This document shows, piece by piece, positions 61,049 through 64,000 of a DNA stretch of 64,000 bases (the first letter of the stretch is position 1; every line of letters starts with the position of its first letter). Origin of the DNA: JAMBLL01 sp964460075 (GTDB taxonomy: Bacteria > Actinomycetota > Acidimicrobiia > Spongiisociales > UBA5794); NCBI GenBank assembly GCA_964460075.1, contig CAYWPC010000010.1, positions 16,874 through 80,873 on the forward strand. The letters run 5' to 3'. The notes below the pieces were generated by a model. That model was not told the origin of the DNA and searched no databases. It worked only from the letters and a program-made list of their open reading frames with translations. Made by a program: the position numbers and the translations under genes.

Positions 61049-62278
61049 ATGATTCGCTCACTTCGAACTATCGAGCCGTCGATTGTCACCCGTTGGATAT
61101 TCTGGCTCGTCATCGTGATCATGGCTGTCGTCTCACTTCAGCATGTCATAGCGCTGGTGAATGCAGTTGAGGATGGGATCGGGGCGAGGATCGGCCTCGA
61201 CTATCGGGCGTTCGTTGCTTCTGGTGACCTGCTCAGGTCCGGCAACGGTGCGCTTCTGTATGAGTCAGATTCGAAGGAGTTCCTTGCGCTTGCGCAAGTC
61301 GGATTCGTCTACCCACCGTGGATTGCGCTCGTCATGGTTCCGTGGAGCTTGTTGCCAGAGAGCGTCGGACTGGTGTTGTGGACCGCTCTTGGACTCGTGG
61401 TCATGGTGGCCGGTCTCCGCTCATGTGGAGTGGATGATTGGCGTCCTGTTGCGTTCACTCTGGTCTCGTTTCCTGCGGTGTTCGCACTCGGGCTTGGGCA
61501 GAGCACGTTCCTGTTTGTTGGCATCGTGGCGTTCTCCGTGGCATCGATGCAATACACCAGCACGACCAGGTCGGGTGTTTGGCTGGCCATGGCTGGCTGG
61601 AAGCCTCACTTGCTCGCAGGATTCGCCTTTTTGTGGGTCGCAGACCCGAAGCGTTGGTGGAGGCATGTCGTTGCTGGCGTCGTGGCGACGCTCGGCCTGA
61701 TCGTTGTCTCGAGTGTCGCCCTTCCCGGCTCGTGGGGCTCATGGATTTCGTTCTTGATCCGTTCGGTCAACGATCTTGCTAGCGCGGTGCTCGAGGCGTC
61801 TCTTCCTGGGATGGTGTCGCTGTTGATCGGTTCGCTCAGCCCAATTCGGTGGGTGATTGTCGGTGGGCTTGCAGTCGGTCTGGTTACCGCCGTGATCGCG
61901 GCGTTGAGGAAGCGGAGAGCCTCATTCGAGGCGATTCTGGCTCTTGTGATGGGTGCGTGGTTGCTGATTGCCCCTCATGTGGTGATCTACGACGTGCTGA
62001 TCCTGGTGATACCGCTGTCGATGGCACTCAAGACGAATCTTCGCCGAGATGCCATCTTGGTGGGGGCGATGCTTGGTGTTGGGCTGTCGCTCGGTCCGAA
62101 GGTCAACCAGGCGCAGCTTGATCAGTGGGGGAGAGCGGTGGATCTCTCCACGGTCGCCCTGATTCTTGCCGTTGCGATGTTCCTGTTCTGGGTGTGGAGC
62201 GGAGATACGTTCTTCCGCAACGCCTCTTTTTCGGACGAACCGGGCGTTTCGGCACGTCACGAGTCGCTCAAGCCATAG
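61049..62278 (+). CDS. GT87-family membrane glycosyltransferase
   Basis: A 409-residue protein with about 10 transmembrane segments, of the DUF2029/GT87 family (alpha-mannosyltransferases such as PimE that use polyprenyl-phosphate mannose). The catalytic Asp is expected in the first periplasmic loop, here IGLDYRAFVASGD. YPPW and AGWKPHL are also family features. In actinobacteria these enzymes elongate lipomannan or phosphatidylinositol mannosides; substrate here unproven. It ends ten bases before ffh. Confidence 0.82.
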   Translation: MIRSLRTIEPSIVTRWIFWLVIVIMAVVSLQHVIALVNAVEDGIGARIGLDYRAFVASGDLLRSGNGALLYESDSKEFLALAQVGFVYPPWIALVMVPWSLLPESVGLVLWTALGLVVMVAGLRSCGVDDWRPVAFTLVSFPAVFALGLGQSTFLFVGIVAFSVASMQYTSTTRSGVWLAMAGWKPHLLAGFAFLWVADPKRWWRHVVAGVVATLGLIVVSSVALPGSWGSWISFLIRSVNDLASAVLEASLPGMVSLLIGSLSPIRWVIVGGLAVGLVTAVIAALRKRRASFEAILALVMGAWLLIAPHVVIYDVLILVIPLSMALKTNLRRDAILVGAMLGVGLSLGPKVNQAQLDQWGRAVDLSTVALILAVAMFLFWVWSGDTFFRNASFSDEPGVSARHESLKP

Positions 62279-62288
62279 AATCCAGAGC

Positions 62289-63632
62289 ATGTTTGATTCT
62301 CTTTCCAGCCGCCTCGGCGGTGTGTTTGATCGTCTCCGCAGCAAGGGGCGGCTCAACGAGGCGGATGTCGACGTCGCACTCCGCGAGGTACGCATGGCGT
62401 TACTTGAGGCGGATGTCAACGTGTCCGTGGTCAAGACGTTCCTTGCACGGGTAAAAGAACGCGCCCTCGGCTTGGAAGTGACGAAGAGCCTGACGCCTGG
62501 GCAGCAGATCATCAAGATTGTCCACGAGGAACTCATTGTCACGCTCGGCGAGGAGAATGCTCCCTTGGTTCGCCCGGCGGCACCGCCGCTCGTCATTCTG
62601 CTGGTTGGCCTCCAGGGATCAGGGAAGACGACCACGGCCGCCAAGCTCGCGAAGCGTCTGAAGGGCAAGGGGAAGCGCCCGATGCTTGTCGCTGCGGACC
62701 TGCAGCGTCCTGCAGCGATCGACCAACTCGAAACGCTCGGGAGGTCAATCGGTGTTCCTGTGTACGTCGAACGAAAAGGTAAGGCACCGAAGGTTGTCAA
62801 GGCGGCCCTCAAGGCTGCGCGCGACGAGAGCGCGAACGTCGTCATCGTCGACACGGCAGGACGGCTCCACATCGACACTGAGTTGATGAAGGAACTCGGA
62901 GCGGTCAAGAAGGCTGCTAACCCAGACGAGACGTTGCTCGTGGTTGACGCAATGACCGGTCAGGAAGCTGTCAACGTGGCCAAGGGTTTTGCTGAGTACA
63001 CCGACATCACCGGTCTCATCATGTCGAAGATCGACGGTGACGCAAGGGGTGGCGCAGCCATCTCTGCTCGCGAGGTGACGGGCGTGCCGATCAAGTTCGT
63101 GGGAACCGGTGAGACGATCAACGATCTCGATGCGTTCTATCCAGATCGAATGGCATCGCGGATACTTGGCATGGGCGATGTGCTCTCACTGATCGAGAAG
63201 GCGGAGGAGAACTTCGACGAGGCGGAAGCGGAGCGCACCGCGAGGAAGATGCTCGACGCCACATTCGACCTGGAGGACTTCCTCGAGCAGTTCCAGCAGC
63301 TCAAGAAGATGGGACCATTGCAGCAGCTCGTTGGTATGCTCCCAGGCGCAGGGTCGGCCCTGCGCGATGTCCAGGTGGATGAGAAGCACCTCGCCCGCAT
63401 GGAAGCGATCATCAGGTCTATGACCCCAGGGGAGCGCCGAAACCCGAAGATGATCAATGGCAGTCGCAAGCGCCGTATCGCTGCCGGGTCGGGAACCCGT
63501 CCTCAGGACGTCAACGGTGTCCTCAAACAGTTCTCACAAGCACAAAAGATGATGAAGGCCATGGCCGGTGGCAAGAGCCCGATACCAGGACTCAATCTTC
63601 CGGGTATGCCACGCCAACACAAGAAGAGGTGA
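62289..63632 (+). CDS. ffh: Signal recognition particle protein Ffh
   Basis: The SRP54 GTPase that binds signal sequences and SRP RNA. The 447-residue product has an N domain, GLQGSGKTTT (107-116), ADLQRPAA, DTAGR, SKIDGDARGG, then the Met-rich M domain (DFLEQFQQLKKMGPLQQLVG, and the RNA-binding SRKRRIAAGSGTR). ATG 62289 is used because the frame before it runs into the GT87 gene. rpsP begins three bases after the stop. Confidence 0.96.
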   Translation: MFDSLSSRLGGVFDRLRSKGRLNEADVDVALREVRMALLEADVNVSVVKTFLARVKERALGLEVTKSLTPGQQIIKIVHEELIVTLGEENAPLVRPAAPPLVILLVGLQGSGKTTTAAKLAKRLKGKGKRPMLVAADLQRPAAIDQLETLGRSIGVPVYVERKGKAPKVVKAALKAARDESANVVIVDTAGRLHIDTELMKELGAVKKAANPDETLLVVDAMTGQEAVNVAKGFAEYTDITGLIMSKIDGDARGGAAISAREVTGVPIKFVGTGETINDLDAFYPDRMASRILGMGDVLSLIEKAEENFDEAEAERTARKMLDATFDLEDFLEQFQQLKKMGPLQQLVGMLPGAGSALRDVQVDEKHLARMEAIIRSMTPGERRNPKMINGSRKRRIAAGSGTRPQDVNGVLKQFSQAQKMMKAMAGGKSPIPGLNLPGMPRQHKKR

Positions 63633-63635
63633 CCG

Positions 63636-64000
63636 ATGGCAGTCAAGATCCGCCTGACGCGGCTTGGCAAGAAGAAGCAGCCGACGTACCGCGTCGTCGT
63701 TATGGACTCGCGCAAGCCACGTGACGGGAAGTACATCGAGCAGCTTGGTATCTACGATCCAAGGCAGGAGCCGTCGCTCATCAAGATCGACAACGAACGT
63801 GCTCTGCACTGGCTTCAGACCGGTGCACAGCCGACAGAGCGTGCCCAGAAGCTCCTTGAGATCTCCGGCGCCTGGACACAGTTCAAAGTTGCGCGTGGTG
63901 ACATCCACACCGTCGGTGGCGATGAGCCTGTCGCAGCGTCTGTCGCCGAGGTTGTACCCGAGGTTGTACCCGAGGTCGTTGCTGAGGTCGTGCCTGAGCT
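63636..64000 (+). CDS. rpsP: Ribosomal protein bS16, 3' end outside window
   Basis: Starts MAVKIRLTRLGKKKQPTYRV, the bS16 N-terminus, with DSRKPRDGKYIE and LGIYDP following. GAGGTGA overlaps the ffh stop. The core ends near residue 90; from residue 105 to the window edge the sequence is an acidic repeat, four 12-base units encoding E-V-V-P or E-V-V-A. Long low-complexity tails on S16 occur in some actinobacteria. The stop is not visible. Confidence 0.95.
   Translation, partial: MAVKIRLTRLGKKKQPTYRVVVMDSRKPRDGKYIEQLGIYDPRQEPSLIKIDNERALHWLQTGAQPTERAQKLLEISGAWTQFKVARGDIHTVGGDEPVAASVAEVVPEVVPEVVAEVVPE

Overview
The window is a chromosomal stretch from a GC-rich actinobacterium. Lineage markers are a mycothiol-conjugate amidase (Mca) homologue, an F420-type luciferase-family oxidoreductase, an AdnA/AdnB helicase-nuclease pair, an InhA-like enoyl reductase, a RamB-type regulator divergent from the glyoxylate-shunt genes, and the conserved actinobacterial block rpmB, recG, rsmD, coaD, sepIVA-like, yceD, rpmF, plsX, rnc, smc, ftsY ... 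ffh, rpsP. Gene content fits the class Acidimicrobiia or a related deep actinobacterial branch; this is an inference. I see no insertion sequences, prophage, CRISPR array, rRNA or tRNA.

Left part (1-8.8 kb): the 3' end of a RecB/Cas4-like nuclease, mca, an overlapping trio of two P-loop GTPases and an MscS channel, then (minus strand) a diacylglycerol-kinase-like lipid kinase and a lone receiver protein, then 1-pyrroline-5-carboxylate dehydrogenase and a thermonuclease-lamin-tail lipoprotein. From 8.8 to 18.1 kb lies an acyl-CoA catabolic cluster: three SDRs, a thiolase, a quinone-reductase-like enzyme, a MaoC hydratase, two adjacent acyl-CoA dehydrogenases, a TetR regulator and an F420-type oxidoreductase whose first codons are duplicated just upstream. 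From 18.1 to 22.6 kb are aceB-aceA (minus) and divergent ramB-like (plus).

Middle part (22.7-45.4 kb): nucleoside hydrolase and CoA-transferase; a TrkA/Usp regulatory protein with a CPA2 antiporter; a DUF368 lipid-carrier translocase divergent from dtd; a 50-codon antitoxin-like gene; the overlapping recB-like nuclease, adnA and adnB; a lipoprotein flanked by two noncoding loci; a PH-SHOCT membrane protein; an MtfA-type peptidase; an RNA uracil methyltransferase; a small membrane protein; inhA-like fabI; a GAF histidine kinase; ddl; a stand-alone RAM-domain protein; and a divergent cold-shock-domain protein coupled to rpmB.

Right part (45.6-64 kb): the housekeeping operon from recG to ftsY, then cdd, then a minus-strand block (etfA, etfB, deoA, an alkyltransferase-like gene, upp), then a GT87 glycosyltransferase, ffh and rpsP, which runs off the window.

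The strongest candidate for something undescribed is the pair of homologous, highly structured noncoding loci at about 36.2-36.7 kb and 37.4-37.8 kb. Each starts with the same tandem TCGCGAAAA-type boxes at a 20-bp period, shares ordered conserved blocks and a conserved hairpin, and ends in the same long terminal stem. They flank a small lipoprotein gene.
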